A stretch of 64,000 nucleotides of DNA, from positions 22,553,357 to 22,617,356 of the forward strand of contig NC_065545.1 in assembly GCF_932294415.1 (NCBI RefSeq). Reading direction: 5' to 3'. Source of the DNA: Quercus robur (lineage: Eukaryota > Streptophyta > Magnoliopsida > Fagales > Fagaceae). The notes beneath the pieces were generated by a model that saw nothing but the letters and a program-made list of their open reading frames with translations, was not told the origin of the DNA and did not search any database. The stretch's first letter is position 1. Each line of letters opens with the position of its first letter. This document shows positions 46,509 through 62,341 of this stretch, piece by piece. Made by a program: the position numbers and the translations under genes.

Positions 46509-48690
46509 TAGATATGCTATTCCAACTCTTTTGGGCAATTAGAGGACCCTACCACACGATAATGGAATACTCCTTACTCAGCCGGTGCAACCACAAAGTA
46601 GGGCTTGGCGATCCAATAGCCTACTGTCTTGCTTGGCATGCAGGGCCTAATGGTGGCAGTCGGATCATCCCCTAGGGATATGATGGCATTCACTGAGAAT
46701 TCTTCTAGACAAAGCTAGATGAGACAAGCCAGATCTGATTCTTCCTTACGTGATCCCTGTACTACTATTGATTTGATGATCTCGACTGGAGCTGGAAAAG
46801 TGACCCTGATGTGGGGATTAGACATCCCTTGGCTAATGCACTTCCTTTTTTTTCCTCTGGAAGCCTAGAAAAGTTCTTCGTTAGAGGGGTTGTAATCCTC
46901 CTTTGTTGTCTAGGAGTTCAATCAAAGAAGCCTTCCCATGTCCTACAACACCGAGGCCTTAGCCTAACTGATAGCCAAATTTGAGCATCTCCTTGGTAGC
47001 CATTAAAGTAGTGGAGGGCCATGCTGACTCGAGTTCTGAAACTCTAGAAATCATGGAGATTGGCTCGAAATTGTGAAAAATTGCCTCCAAAAAGGCATTG
47101 GTACCAATGTAGGGAACATAAGTCTCCTTGAAGAAAGTCAGGGATTCCTCAGCCATAATAGTGATCATTAGATTCTCAAATGGAAACTTGAGTCTCTGAT
47201 GAAAGGTAGAAGCAACTGCACCTGCCGCATGTAGCCAAGGCCTCCCTAGGAGCATATTATATGGGGAATCCACCTTGATGACTTGGAAGTTGACCATGAA
47301 AAACATGGGACCAATTCCAATTGCTAACTCAATTTCGCCTTACACCTCCCAGAAAGTGCCATCAAAAGCTCTAATAATCATGGTGGTAGGGCAGATAAGA
47401 GAGGATCCACATTCAAGCGCTCTATAGTGTACATCAGGCAAACATTCAGAGCCAACCCGTTGTCAATCAGTACTCTGGCGATGATCATATCTTCACACTT
47501 TACTATAATGTACATAGGCAAAGTATGCTCTCTACCTTCTGGTGGTGGCTTGTCATCCATAAAGGAAATCTGGTTGGTGGCCAACATTGTTGAGACCATA
47601 CCTTCAAAGGCGGATTCTGTAGCACTTGTAGGAACACATGTCTCCTTCAAGACTTTCAAGAGAGCCTTGCGGTGGACATTAAAGGATAGCAATAGCGCCA
47701 AGATGGAAATTTGAGCCGGTGACTTGTTTAGCTGCTGAATCACGTTGTACTCTGAGTTTCTAATAATTTTCAAGAATTCTTCGGCCTCTTCAGTTATGAC
47801 CCTCTGACAGGTTCAGCTGTACCCTTGCCAATTTCTTTCTTTCTCTTTTCTAACTCCTCAAGAGTATAGTAGTGGCCACTTCTAGTAAGCCCAGATAGAC
47901 TTGAAGAGATATTGGAGTAGACCTCCTCTTTTCTGGTTTGAATGGAGATCAATGACACATCATATTTCTAGGGGACACGATAATTATCTTTATAAGGGAA
48001 CGGCTTCGGCATGCGAATGATAACACCCTCCTGAGTTTGCAAATTGGGCACTATAGAGAATGTCTTTGGATCAATGACCACCAGACTTGGTAGATTGGCT
48101 TCAAGGGCCTTTGAGCTGGATACACCAGAGATTCTTGAGGCGGGCTTTGGAAAAATAAGAGGATTAAAACCTCAGATAGCGGGAACGATGGCAACCCTCT
48201 CTTATACTGACGATGAAGCTGGCCCTGTGATTGCAAGCAATGCAAGAACTAAAGGAGCGAATCATCCAATAGCAGTCGGGACTTGCCCTTTCCCTAAATC
48301 TGATGACCCCGGATCCGCAGGCGTTTATATGATCTCTTCAATGACTATTGAAGAGGAAGGTGCTAAAGTAACCTGGCCAAGGTGTTTCAGTAAATATTTG
48401 TCTCAATCCTTCCTTGATCCAACTGATATGGCATTGCAGCTGGTTCCTGACTAGGCAATTGGAGGGCATAAGCTAGCGGCCATACAATCGCCTTTTCGCA
48501 CAATTTCCCTTTCAATCGAGATGATACCGCATTCAGCTAGACTCTGGACTTGTGCTCGGAGCACTTTACAATCAAATAAGGCATGCATGTCTTCATTGTC
48601 ACAAAATGAGCAGATCCCTCAATCAAACCCTGGGGTTCCTATACCCTTAAGATCAAGGTGGCTCTCTTGGACCATAGCTCGGGGCATAAC
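46509..48690 (-). pseudogene. Protease region of element B
   Basis: Order on minus: linker, the EEFLKIIRNSEYNVIQQLNK block (47773), protease with catalytic VLIDNGLALNVC (about 47465-47430; the DNG motif is intact), MLLGRPWLHAAG (about 47245), then FGYQLG at 46970 where the G-patch starts, with a stop or frameshift in the GQGLG segment. Frame breaks occur near 47378, 46959 and 46870. Function would be cleavage of the gag-pol precursor. Confidence 0.8.
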
Positions 48691-50167
48691 CTTCTATGGG
48701 AATGACAGTGAGGTGAAATTTGGAACCATTTCTTTCACCGTGATGATGGCATTCACATTCCCTTCTTGATGGGGAGGCAAATGGTTGGTGATGATGTTCA
48801 GAGCGGCTTCGTTATTGAACCGTATCAATTTGTTGTCAATGAGATCCTGGACACAATCTCGTAACTGGTAACACTCTTCCAGAGTGTGCCCCTCGGCCCC
48901 AAAATAGTGTTTGCACTTCTTGGACGGATAAAATCTCGGTGGAAAAGGACCTTCTCTGGGCCTTTGAAACATTGGCGTCACTAGCTTCCTTTCTAATAGG
49001 TAACCATAGAGATCTGCCATGGGCATGGGTAACAGAGTGTACTTCAAGTTTTCCCTTTTAAAGGGACGATGTGGGTCTGGCGTCCCTCTCTGATTAAAGG
49101 CTCGGTTAGGTGCTTGAGTCGACTGACCCTGTTGCTAATAAGGTCTAGCAACTGGGGTAGCATAGGTGGGAGCAACACCCCTAGGCCTTTTTGATGCATT
49201 ATTGACCATATGCACATCGACTTCCTTAGTCTTACGGCTGGTCATTCTCTTGACTTGTTGTTCAACCATGGAACTCAAAGACTCGACACCTATGATCTTT
49301 TTGCTCCTAATACCCTCGTCAATGCGCTCCTCAATGGGGATGAGGCTAGTGAAATGAATGACTTGGGTGCTGATCATCTTCTCATAGTAAGGAGGCTTGA
49401 GGTTGTCAATGAACCACTTGATCATCTCATTTTCCAACATGAGGGGTTACACTTGTGAAGCTAGCTCACGCCACCTCTAGGCATACTTACGGAAGGATTC
49501 CCCACTTTTCTTTTCTGTCCTCTGAAGAACTGTGTGGTCGGGAACTATCTCAGTGTTGAATCTGTAGTATTCTAGGAAAGAGTTGGCCATTTCCGAACTA
49601 GAGGTCTTTTCTAATCTCACATACCATGTGGCCGCGGGGCCGGTCAAACTATCAGGAAAAATCTAGCAAAGCAGAGAGTGATTATCCCTATAAGGAGCCA
49701 TCTTCCTACAGAATATGTGCAAGTGCGCGCAAGGGTTTCCAGTACCATCATACTAGACGAACTCTGGTGCCTTAAACTTGGGACGCATAATGACCTGAGG
49801 GAAGTTGGTCAGACTGTCTAGATCAACACTTTCATGGGCACTAGAGCCCTTCATGATATGAAACTTCTCAGCTAGAGTTTCCACTTGGCTCTTGACTTGG
49901 CCATACCTAGATTCGAGATTCTTGTCCTTAGAAGGATCTGTTTCCTAGTCATTGCCTTGGGGTGGTACATTGTGGCCCTGGTCCTGTACTGGCAGAGGTT
50001 GATTTTCGTTCTCGGTTTAGGGGCCTCCCTAACTATGATCGGAAGAGTTTAGTCCTCCTCCCACAACCAGTTGTTGCACCATGCACATCAGTTATGACAC
50101 TTGCTCTTTCAGAAGAGCGTCTTCCTAAACAGTTTCCTCATAGGGAGAAGTACCACTAGTAGACATC
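48691..50167 (-). pseudogene. gag of element B
   Basis: Start MSTSGTSPYEET at 50167. The gag domain lies at about 49780-49480 (FKAPEFV, PDSLTGPAATWYVRLEKTSS). A stretch absent from A follows (MIKWFIDNLKPPYYEKMIST, 49425-49365), then a basic linker (EQQVKRMTSRKTKEVDVHMV) and a zinc-knuckle-like CKHYFGAEGHTLEECYQLRD (about 48915-48857). Several TAG stops are in places where Gln is expected (for example after ARPY at 49137). It carries the 221 bp (49231-49451) that A has lost. Confidence 0.8.
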
Positions 50168-51920
50168 TCTCTTACACGAGACTTAATGACAATGGGATCA
50201 CAGCGTGGCGATAGCTTAGCTTGTTTCTTTTTGGCAATCTTTTGATCCTTGTGTAGAATAGGAGGTGAAAGAAACGAGGTGCATTTGACAAGGTGGAAAC
50301 ACAACAACAAAATCAAGTTAGTTTATGTTCTTGCTATTTAACATGCACCTTCCATTTTCAGAAAAAATCTGGCTTTGCACCCTTGATCGAGTATTTATCA
50401 TGGTGAGTTTCTACTATGATGCAAGATTAATGCACAAGATTGGCAAGTAACTGAAACTTTCATGACATGCTCAACAATGCGAGGATGACCATTCCTTTGA
50501 TTACATGCTTGTACAAGACTTAGTTTTTACAATGCTGGGTTCATCAGCTCCAATAATAGGCCTTTCACAAGAAATGCAATTACGAGAGAGAACTCAGCTT
50601 CTGATAATGTGGACTTGTCAGGGAAGCTCTTGGACACTTGGATCTCTTGGTAACTTGGACATCATGGATCTTTTGGACCTTTGGATCTCTTGGGGGAGCC
50701 CTTGGATTCTTGACATCTAGGACCTTTTGGCAATTTTTACATCTCGGCAATTTGGATCCCTTAGCAACTTGGACAGCATGGATCTCTTGGACCCTTTTGG
50801 CCTCTTAGCAATCTTTTTTTGGATCTTCCTTAGTTGAATTCTTGAACTCTTGATGCTTTGGAATTCTTGACAGCTTTTTGGCAGCATTTCCACCTGACTG
50901 AAGTTTCGGTTACTTGCCACAAATAGGTGATGGAACCAATTAGTGTATGCATAAATGCCCTTGTAGGGTTGTAAACCCTTAGGGATAGGGTATGATCTAG
51001 CATGTACAAGCAACGAGGTTGCTTTTCCTAAGGGTTTAATCATGGATGCTGTGCAAGTAGGATAGAAGGAACTTGGAGTAAAGCACAATTTCTTTGGGTC
51101 AAGCAAAGAGGGCATACCTGTTACAAGACACTTTCCCCTGACCTCTAGCCCTATAAGGGTGTCCTTTCCTAGGCTTGGATGTTCACTCTTTAGGTTTCAC
51201 CTAGTCTTAATGGGCCCTGGGCTTGATCTAGTCCTCACGGGTTTGACATAACTAGGCCAACTATATGCAAAGGCTTAACTAGTAGGTTGTTCCTGTCTTA
51301 GGGTACTTAATCGCCATACCCTTTCCTTCATGGAAGTTATGGGGCAGAAAGGATTAAGGCGGCCTTTTTAGCTACTCCTATCCACCGATAGACCTAGAAG
51401 TGCCTACAACATGAGCCCCGAATCTAACTATCGATTACATTGCCAATGTTTCCGTCTGGGCCTCTGCAAATGGGTGATGAAATCCCTAAAGAGATGTGAC
51501 TACGCCAGCAGTGCGGAGCCCAGATTCGACTAAAAAACGGTGTATATGTCATGCAATTCTTAATGAAGGGGAAATACTTTTTCAAAGCACAGCAGATATA
51601 TATATATTATATATGAAAACAGATAAAGGTGTAATGGAAATTAAATTTTGCTACCCTATGTTTGCATGTGAAGGAAAGTTGTAAAGCATGTAAGGAAAGC
51701 GGTAAAAGCCCCATGTGAAAATACCTTAGAGTCCCCCTTTTGAAAAAAGATTTTTGAAAAAAGATGTTTTGTTCTTTTGAAAATAGTCTACTAGGATACA
51801 ATAGAAGCTTTTTTCAAAAGGAAAGCCTCGGAGGCTAATGCCAATTTCTATGTTTTTTGAAAGCCAATGTCCAAAGATTATGGTTTTATCAAAAACTCTA
51901 AAAGCTAAACTCTCATCAAT
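50168..51920 (-). other. Leader of element B
   Basis: About 1.75 kb, matching A 31280-33039 in length and order. A ggatctcttgg/ccttttggcaa-rich degenerate tandem repeat is at about 50590-50830. No coding sequence is recognised. Confidence 0.6.
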
Positions 51921-51937
51921 TCCCAGTGGAGTCGCCA
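51921..51937 (-). promoter_or_regulatory. Primer-binding site of element B
   Basis: Minus strand tggcgactccactggga, 3 bp inside the LTR end (51941). It matches the A site. Confidence 0.75.
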
Positions 51938-51940
51938 GTC

Positions 51941-55242
<3,302 letters not shown>

Positions 55243-56594
55243 ATAAACCCATTTTTTTTCAAGAATACTGTATACTATAGTGCCCTATCTCAGGGTTGGT
55301 GTATGATATTATAAAAAACGACTATGTGTCGGGTGGTTTTTAATTTAACAAACAAACACAAAAGGGGTTAAATAATATTTTTTCAAACCTAAACCCATTA
55401 AATATTTTACATATCATATCCATATTTATTTTAGGGACGTATCATATCCATATTGAACATAATTAAAATCTTATCAATTCTATCATCATCACATTCCATA
55501 TATATTTTAAAAATCAAAACTATTCTCAAACCTGTGCTAATAATCTTATCATGGATTGATTTGAACAAATTGTCAAATTGAATCAAGATGTGGTATCATA
55601 AAATTGAATATCCAAAATACTATTGTGCGCGCAGGAAATGAGGCTATTGGGCTTAATCTCACTTGGGTTCACAACTTATTTATAAGGTGGGCTTAAGATT
55701 TCCTATTTTGGGTCGTTCTCGACACAGAGACTCAAAGTAATATTCTCTCTCTCTCTTACTGAATAGCTGTTTTTCTCCCCTTTTTTCTGAACCCCTATTT
55801 CTTCCCTAACTTCTCCTATTTCTAGCTCTAAGTTAGTGGCGAGATCATGATTACTATCATTATTAGTGTAATTGAAGGTCCAATATTATTTGTTGTAAGT
55901 GGATGTTTAGGTGAGAGTGGAATGCAGCAATTATGGCTTTGGAACTTGGTTCCAACTCAAGCGAATATGCCCGGTAGTGATGTTTCCAGGAAACTGCCAA
56001 GCATCCTATGGTATGTTTGGATTTTAGTCTTTCTTTATTGTTCGGGCATTTTACGCCGAACACTGGTTAAGTGACGAGATTTGGACTTGTAGTTTATAAG
56101 GGTAGAATAAAAAGGGATTGAAAAACTGGGCCGTGCTACTGGGCCTGAATCGAAGGCCCAATTGGATCTGGGCACCTCGGTGCCGTACAACTATTTAATA
56201 GAATTTAAGAATTACTAAGCATTTTTATAAAAAGAAAAAGAAATACACTTACCTTCTTTTATTATAAATTAGTGTGTAACTCCATGCATATGCACGAGTA
56301 CATTTAAGAACAATCACAATTATATATATATATATATAAAATCTAATTGGATCTAAACTCTTCGGTTTTTGCACCCAATAATTTACTTGCTACAAAAATT
56401 AAAAAAAATTAGATGGGACATATGGCGCAAAATTGGACTCCAATTAAAATTCAATTTAGAATCTAATTGAATTTAGGCTCTTTGATTTTTGCACCAAATA
56501 ATTCACTTGACACACAAACATGTGATTAAAAAATTAGACTCCGATTTAGAATTTAATTAGATTTTCTCTCAGTTTTTGCTATTAATATATATTA
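55243..56594. other. Flank of element B, no recognised gene
   Basis: AT-rich DNA. A short ORF at 55847-56074 (75 codons) has no recognisable domain. A gcgcgcaggaaatgaggcta word near 55626 recalls the ends of the short dispersed repeats at 11870 and 26165. An (AT)n run lies at about 56321-56338. Confidence 0.4.
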
Positions 56595-57537
56595 GCATAT
56601 AACTCATGCAAATGTATGGATGCATTTAAAATTAAACACAATTTTTATTATAGAAATATAAATAATTAACCAAATTATTAAAAAAAAAAAAAACATGTAA
56701 CACAAGCATATGTATGGATACATTTAAAATTAAATACAATTTTTATCATAAAAATATAAATAATTAGTCAAATTATATTTTTAAAAAGTAAATGTAATTA
56801 GTCACATATTAAAATTCTTAACCAAATTTAATACTACTTATAAATTTTTTTTTTAATTTTTAATAAGATAGAAATGTGTGGTGATCTTTGTTGTGTGATG
56901 ATTTTTATTGAGTATATGTGATTATTATTATTATTTTTTTAAATTTCATAGTTCATTAATATTAGATTCTTAGTATTTTGTTCTCAAAAAACTCACTTGG
57001 CACAAAGATTACAAAATTTAAATGGACACATGGTACAAACTTAAGTGGATAATTGTGGTGTGTTCTCTACAAACATTTAGACACATGGCGCAAAATTAGA
57101 TTTTAATTTCAAATTCTAATTAAACTTTCTTTGAGTCTTACCTTCTATTTTTTTGGAAGGCTCTTTGAGTTTTACCTATTGATATACATCAATATGCATA
57201 GTATAATTCTTACACATATAATTTAAATATTATTGATAGTCATTCTTATATATTTTTTTAACTCTTTAAAAATTCTTGTAAGAATATTTAGGTAGAAAAT
57301 GTAAATTGTCAATTTTTTTAAAAATTTTTGTTAAAATATTTTATGTTCATTAATTCTAAACTCATTACTTTTTGTACATAATAATTCACTTGGATGGATA
57401 TTTATAATGTAGTCTCACATTTGACTCAAAAATTAAGAAATAAAATTCTCTCTAAAAATAAATACTTCAGGACACATGACGCAAAATTGGACTTCAATTG
57501 TAGAATCTAATTAGATTTTCTCTTAACTTTACCGATT
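56595..57537. repeat. Dispersed AT-rich repeat, longest copy
   Basis: 56595-57135 matches 4510-5055 in the same orientation. 57190-57330 matches the complement of 24570-24720, and 57340-57535 the complement of 12430-12697. The last two are contiguous here but separated by the giant TIR element there. No coding capacity; the class is unknown. Confidence 0.7.
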
Positions 57538-57542
57538 AATAT

Positions 57543-58303
57543 TGTGGGGACACAAAATTTTCAACGGCCCAACATCGGTGTTGGGCTCGCACACGGGAAG
57601 TCCCCCACAATAATATTTGTAGAGAGTGGGCTTGAAAGGCCAGCATTGGATCACAGAGAGACATTTCGGGCCGGACTATAGATGAACCGATATGAAAAAG
57701 AGTTTTGGGTTGGATATTCAGGCCCTTCAACCTTGTATCTAGGAGGATTTGGCTCCTCGGATCATGTCCGAGGAATGATGGTGCTGTCCTCGGTTACCCG
57801 TCGGAGGGTTTTTGTGTGGTGTCCGGCATATATTATCCAGGCATTCTCCTTCATCAAGTCTTTCTCCAGAAGCTAGATGGGAGCCCCCCTTTCCTTTGGT
57901 CACATAACATTCTCTTTTATACTAGTCTACGTTTGTTGTCCTTCGTCCACGTGTAGGGTCGATCTTTCTAGGACAGCTATTTGTCCCATCAGTCTAATCC
58001 CAAAGATTGCTGGAGATGATCCATAAAGCCTAAGATCCCGGCCCTGTTAGGGGCAGTGTCATGTCAGGGAAGGGTATTAAAGACAACTTCCCCAGGATAT
58101 TTTCTGATCTTTCCAACTTACTCGTATTCCATTTCTATCCATGAGGTTTTGGACCTGCCGAGGACGAAACCGTCCTCGGCTATGTCTTCGGGCTACTTTT
58201 TATGTATCCTAGTTTCGAGCTTGGGCCCTGGCCTCCTTCCGTTTAAGACCGGTGGGCTTCCCATAAGCGTGTGGGCCGGACCCATAAACTATTGGACCCC
58301 ACA
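57543..58303 (-). repeat. Left (3') LTR of the non-autonomous element
   Basis: tgtggggacacaaaatttt ... ttggaccccaca, 761 bp. It differs from the right LTR by 12 substitutions, all transitions, by eye. Minus-strand TATA box agtataaaagaga at about 57914-57926. It contains paired cctcgg/ccgagg words, for example cctcggatcatgtccgagga at about 57756-57775. Confidence 0.95.
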
Positions 58304-58320
58304 TTAGCCCCTCAAAATCC
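58304..58320 (-). promoter_or_regulatory. Polypurine tract
   Basis: Minus strand ggattttgaggggctaa directly before the 3' LTR; the expected plus-strand primer. Confidence 0.7.
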
Positions 58321-58624
58321 TGCTGTCCAACATCATGGTAGGACACGTGGATTTTGATGATGTCAAGCCCTTATTGCCGTTCACTTTCTTCGGATCTTGA
58401 TCAACACTGGCGACTCTTCCCCTCCCCAAGGAACGCACCGGTCTACGAGCCGTTTTTCCTGGATTTGCGCACGTTGCCGTTATGCCGCGTGGTTATCCGC
58501 AGCGTGTCTTTAATGTCTTCCCATTTACGAGGCCTCCCAGATATAACGGTTACTGATGGTGTAGGAGAACGAAGCGGCGCGTTATACTCTGGATTTCCCT
58601 GGGGATCTGAGTGCGTTACATACC

Positions 58625-59360
58625 CTCTTCTTCGTCCCCTATATATAAAGAGAGAAGATAGAGGGTGGCTCTCTCATATCTGAATCCCTCACGTTCTTCC
58701 CAGAATCCACTTCCTCCATCCGGTTACTCCCTATTCAATAATACTTATCTCATAGTAATCCACCATGAACAAATCCTTCCTTTCCCAGAAACGCCATGTC
58801 CTAACAAAACTCGAGATGGCTCGGTCGGGGCAAGGATGGCGGAGGCTTAAGATTTGCCTCCCCATTCTTTTAGCCAAAATCCGAAGCAGGGACTCGTCAC
58901 ACCCCATTTCTGGTGTGACTGAGTCGAAAACCTCCCTTGTCATCTCCATCTGCTCTCTCATGAGCATACCTAATAAGGTTCCCCTTCTCCCTCTTTTGCT
59001 CCTTTTACTTTCTTTTCATTGCTTCCCTCTTCTTCTCCTCCTTCCCGCTCATGTCCTCCATCTTCTTTTTCCCTTGCATTCTTCAGTGACAAGAGCTTGC
59101 TGAAGTGCTTCCATGTCTTCCAATTCTTCTTCCTTCTCCTTCATTATTTTTGTATAAGGATCTTCTCCTGATATGACCAGTACTGAGGCATAGATTTCAG
59201 AAAGACTTTGAAGGCGAATTCAGAAGACACCTGATGGTTTACTTACTTGTGTTACGGATGTTGTTACTGTTTTAGCAGTTCATTTTTTGTATAGGCTCGT
59301 TTAAGCCCTTCCTTGTACGTTGTAACAATTTTTCATATTAATAAAAGTTATTGTTACTCT
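58625..59360 (+). other. Antisense transcription-unit-like cassette 1
   Basis: Plus strand, opposite to the element. It has a TATA box (ctatatataaagag, 58640-58653), a TC-rich leader, and ATG 58765 opening a 112-codon frame (to 59103). The N-terminal 50 residues are basic (MNKSFLSQKRHVLTKLEMAR ... KIRSR), then a Leu/Pro/His-rich stretch. A 3' end with TTGTAC/TTGTAA words and aataaaag at 59340-59347 follows, all within about 740 bp. The block cttttag.caaaatccgaag at 58867-58887 recurs in cassette 2. I know no family for the peptide; it may not be translated. Confidence 0.45.
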
Positions 59361-59857
59361 ATTTTGTATGTCTTGTTTATATATTTTAACCAATGTGAAA
59401 GCGCTGCTCGGCATAATAGTATAGCATTTCAATCAATAATAAATAAGGCCAAAGTAATCGTTGATAAAAAGATGCCACGATGACTTTAACAAAATTATTA
59501 TTCAACATAGCAATCCGACCAGTGAGGAATGAGACTTATCTTAAAATTAGCCGTGATGGGTATTAAATGCTTCGATAGGATGTAAGAAGTAGCTATCCGA
59601 GGACGTGTTACCCACCGGATGAATGGCCTCTTTAGGTTGACGATCATTAGGTTGTTCTGCCATTTCCATGATACGCGAGACTTAACCCTTTCCAGTATTT
59701 AAGCCGAGAAATTTCTTCATTCGGGCAGTTGATTTCCCAAGAAGCCTGAGTCCGAGGACTTTGCAAAACCTGGATTTTGTTCAGGACTTACGCGTTTTAC
59801 CTTATGTACTTGATTTTTCCCTTAGGCTTGAGTCCGAGAATTGTGTCTTTATCGGTA
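59361..59857. other. Spacer after cassette 1
   Basis: No ORF or recognised motif. Contains ccgaggac words like those of the arrays and LTRs. Confidence 0.4.
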
Positions 59858-60228
59858 CTTGGTTTTCCCTTTTAGCTTGAGTCCGAGGACCATGCAAGCC
59901 TTGGGTTCTGTCCGGGACCAATGTCTGCATTAGTACTTGGTTTTCCCTTTTAGCTCGAGTCCGAGGACCATGCAAGCCTTAGGTTCTGTCCAAGACCAAT
60001 GTCTGCATCAGTACTTGGTTTTCCCTTTTAGCTCGAGTCCGAGGACCATGCAAGCCTTAGGTTCTGTCCAAGACCAATGTCTGCATCAGTACTTGGTTTT
60101 CCCTTTTAGCTCGAGTCCGAGGACCATGCAAGCCTTAGGTTCTGTCCAAGACCAATGTCTGCATCAGTACTTGGTTTTCCCTTTTAGCTTGAGTCCGAGG
60201 ACCATGCAAGCCTTAAGTTCTGTCCAAG
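59858..60228. repeat. 78-bp tandem array (about 5 units)
   Basis: Units start tacttggttttccctttt at 59858, 59934, 60012, 60090 and 60168. The core gagtccgaggaccatgcaag is nearly invariant. The period is a multiple of 3, so open frames of 26-residue repeats arise on both strands. Confidence 0.92.
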
Positions 60229-60549
60229 ACTTTGAGTTCGGATTTTCCCTTTCATTGAGCATTTCCCGAGGTGCCAAACAGGGTGTCCCTGGGCCTTCAC
60301 GCAAAGCGGGCCTGGGTCGCGAATTTAAATGAATCCGCGGATTAAGAGATATTTCTGCAACCTCTGGCCATGCAGTACTTCTCTGACGCCCCAAAGATCG
60401 AGGAGCGCCTTTACGAGGCTCCTTGAGTCTCTTGGCTGCAGTTGACGTTGGAAGTTGAGCCAAGACCACTTTGTCTGTAGTGCTCCTTGGGACGCCGCGT
60501 GAGTTGACTGCCACTATCTTGTCTTTTCAAATAAATAGGAGGGAGAGAG

Positions 60550-61165
60550 GGTTGCTTTATATATACACCCATCATTTTAGTTACCTCTCACATAACGTTT
60601 CCCATACCCGGAGTTCTCCTTTCTTGGCATAACATGTTGAAAGCGAGGGTTGGGAAGAAAGAACTTCCTCCGCCGCAGAGGCGCCGTGTCTTCATGAGGC
60701 TTATAACAGTAAGGTATAGGCACAGGAAGCACAAGTTCAGGAGAGTACTCCATCTTCACCGAGAGGGAAAGGAATCTTCCCTTCTTTTAGTCAAAATCCG
60801 AAGCAGGTTCTGTCCATGCCAGAGTTTTGGTGCGGCAGAAGAAAGATTTTCCTCCATCAGCGCCTCTGCTTTGCGGTAGGCGTATATTTAGAGAAAGCCC
60901 CACCACCTCCAACTCCCTACACCTTTTCTTCAACGGTGTCAGGTTCAAGTTGAGTCTCTTTGGCTGCCTAAGTTATGGGCAGGTAAGGGTGCGGGGGAAG
61001 AATAAGGTCTCGGAGCTGTAGCCAACCTCTCCTCCGACATACCTCCTCGGCTTTCTCCAGCTTTCTTGTATTTTTCTTTTTCTTGCTTATGTAGTAAGCT
61101 TTGACGTAGGCTGATTCCAGCTTTTCGTTTGTACACTGTACTATTTCTTCATCGTAATAAAAATG
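60550..61165 (+). other. Antisense transcription-unit-like cassette 2
   Basis: Plus strand. TATA box gctttatatatacacc (60554-60569), leader, ATG 60634 with an 81-codon frame (to 60879) that is strongly basic (MLKARVGKKELPPPQRRRVF, YRHRKHKFRRVLHLHREGK), then the block cttcttttagtcaaaatccg (60782-60801) also present in cassette 1. A 3' end with ttgtacactgta and aataaaaatgg at 61156-61166 follows. The order (TATA, short basic ORF, shared block, AATAAA) parallels cassette 1. No family recognised. Confidence 0.45.
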
Positions 61166-61479
61166 GAAATTGATTTACATGTTTTAAGCGTTGATCTAAT
61201 GGGCAACACAACTTTATGAACGAATGTGCTCTATGTATGTGTTGCTTTGAAAATATTTGTGATAAAGCTACTTTGAAGCATAATCTAATCAACTCTCATC
61301 TGTCAGCACTATCGGGCATTATATCGATAACTTGTAATAAATCAAACTTAAGAAACTAACCGGGATATCAGTTGGATATTCTGTGATAAGCGCGTGAATA
61401 TCGTCCAAGGCTGATGATTTATAAATATTCCATCCGAGCAATCGACTGGGAGTTAGGGAACTCCGATGGCGCTTTTGCG
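61166..61479. other. Spacer after cassette 2
   Basis: No gene seen; analogous in position to 59361-59857 but without obvious sequence similarity by eye. Confidence 0.4.
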
Positions 61480-62112
61480 TACTTGGTTTCCCCATAGGCT
61501 TGAGTCCGAGGACCATACAATGCCTTGGTTCTGTCCAAAACTTGTATGCTTCTTTTTAAGTAGTTGGTTTCCCCAGAGGCTTGGGTCCGAGGACCATGCA
61601 AGGCCTTGGTTCTGTCCATTACTTGTAAGATTTCTTTTTTGTACTTGGTTTCCCCATAGGCTTGGGTCCGAGGACCATGCAAGGCCTTGGTTCTGTCCAT
61701 TACTTGTAAGATTTCTTTTTTGTACTTGGTTTCCCCATAGGCTTGGGTCCGAGGACCATGCAAGGCCTTGGTTCTGTCCATTACTTGTAAGATTTCTTTT
61801 TTGTACTTGGTTTCCCCTTAGGCTTGGGTCCGAGGACCATGCAATGCCTTGGTTCTGTCCATTACTTGTAAGATTTCTTTTTTGTACTTGGTTTCCCCAT
61901 AGGCTTGGGTCCGAGGACCATGCAAGGCCTTGGTTCTGTCCATTACTTGTAAGATTTCTTTTTTGTACTTGGTTTCCCCATAGGCTTGGGTCCGAGGACC
62001 ATGCAAGGCCTTGGTTCTGTCCATTACTTGTAAGATTTCTTTTTTGTACTTGGTTTCCCCATAGGTTTGGGTCCGAGGACCATGCAATGCCTTGGTTCTG
62101 TCCATTACTTGT
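61480..62112. repeat. 81-bp tandem array (8 units)
   Basis: Units start tacttggtttccccatag at 61480, 61561, 61642, 61723, 61804, 61885, 61966 and 62047, exactly 81 bp apart. They share with the 78-bp array the core tccgaggaccatgcaaggcc and ggttctgtcca. 81 is a multiple of 3, so 27-residue repeats appear in ORFs on both strands (on minus, MDRTKALHGPRTQAYGETKY...). Confidence 0.97.
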
Positions 62113-62323
62113 TGGAGATCAGCCCCTAGACCATGGCAGGGGGGATTTGGCCTGAAGCCGGAAGCCCCTAGAGCTGTCTGCGCTGTTGACACTGCAGGGT
62201 GTAGCCCCTAGCAAAAATTCGGGTCGGAGCAACGACGGCATGTCGCCGGAGATGGAGGGAATTCCACAAACCTTAGCTGGCTAGAGAGTTGACTCAAACA
62301 CTTCTTACGCCAACGCGCAAGCC

Positions 62324-62341
62324 TTCCCACAGACGGCGCCA
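62324..62341 (-). promoter_or_regulatory. Primer-binding site of the non-autonomous element
   Basis: tggcgccgtctgtgggaa on minus, 2 bp inside the right LTR. Starts with the TGG expected from a tRNA CCA end; priming tRNA not determined. Confidence 0.8.

Noticed and set aside
48044..48454. 136-codon plus-strand ORF
   Set aside because: Antisense shadow of the gag-protease linker of element B; a similar shadow occurs over A (34533-34760).
57682..58307. Short ORFs in the left LTR, repeated in the right LTR
   Set aside because: Antisense to the element and inside LTRs; identical duplication reflects the LTR pair, not genes.
59858..62112. CRISPR-like regular repeats
   Set aside because: Units are head-to-tail tandem copies without unique spacers, in a plant LTR element.
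61466..62155. 229-codon ORF with repeated WFPHRLGSEDHARPWFCP
   Set aside because: Product of the 81-bp tandem array; open on both strands because the period is a multiple of three.
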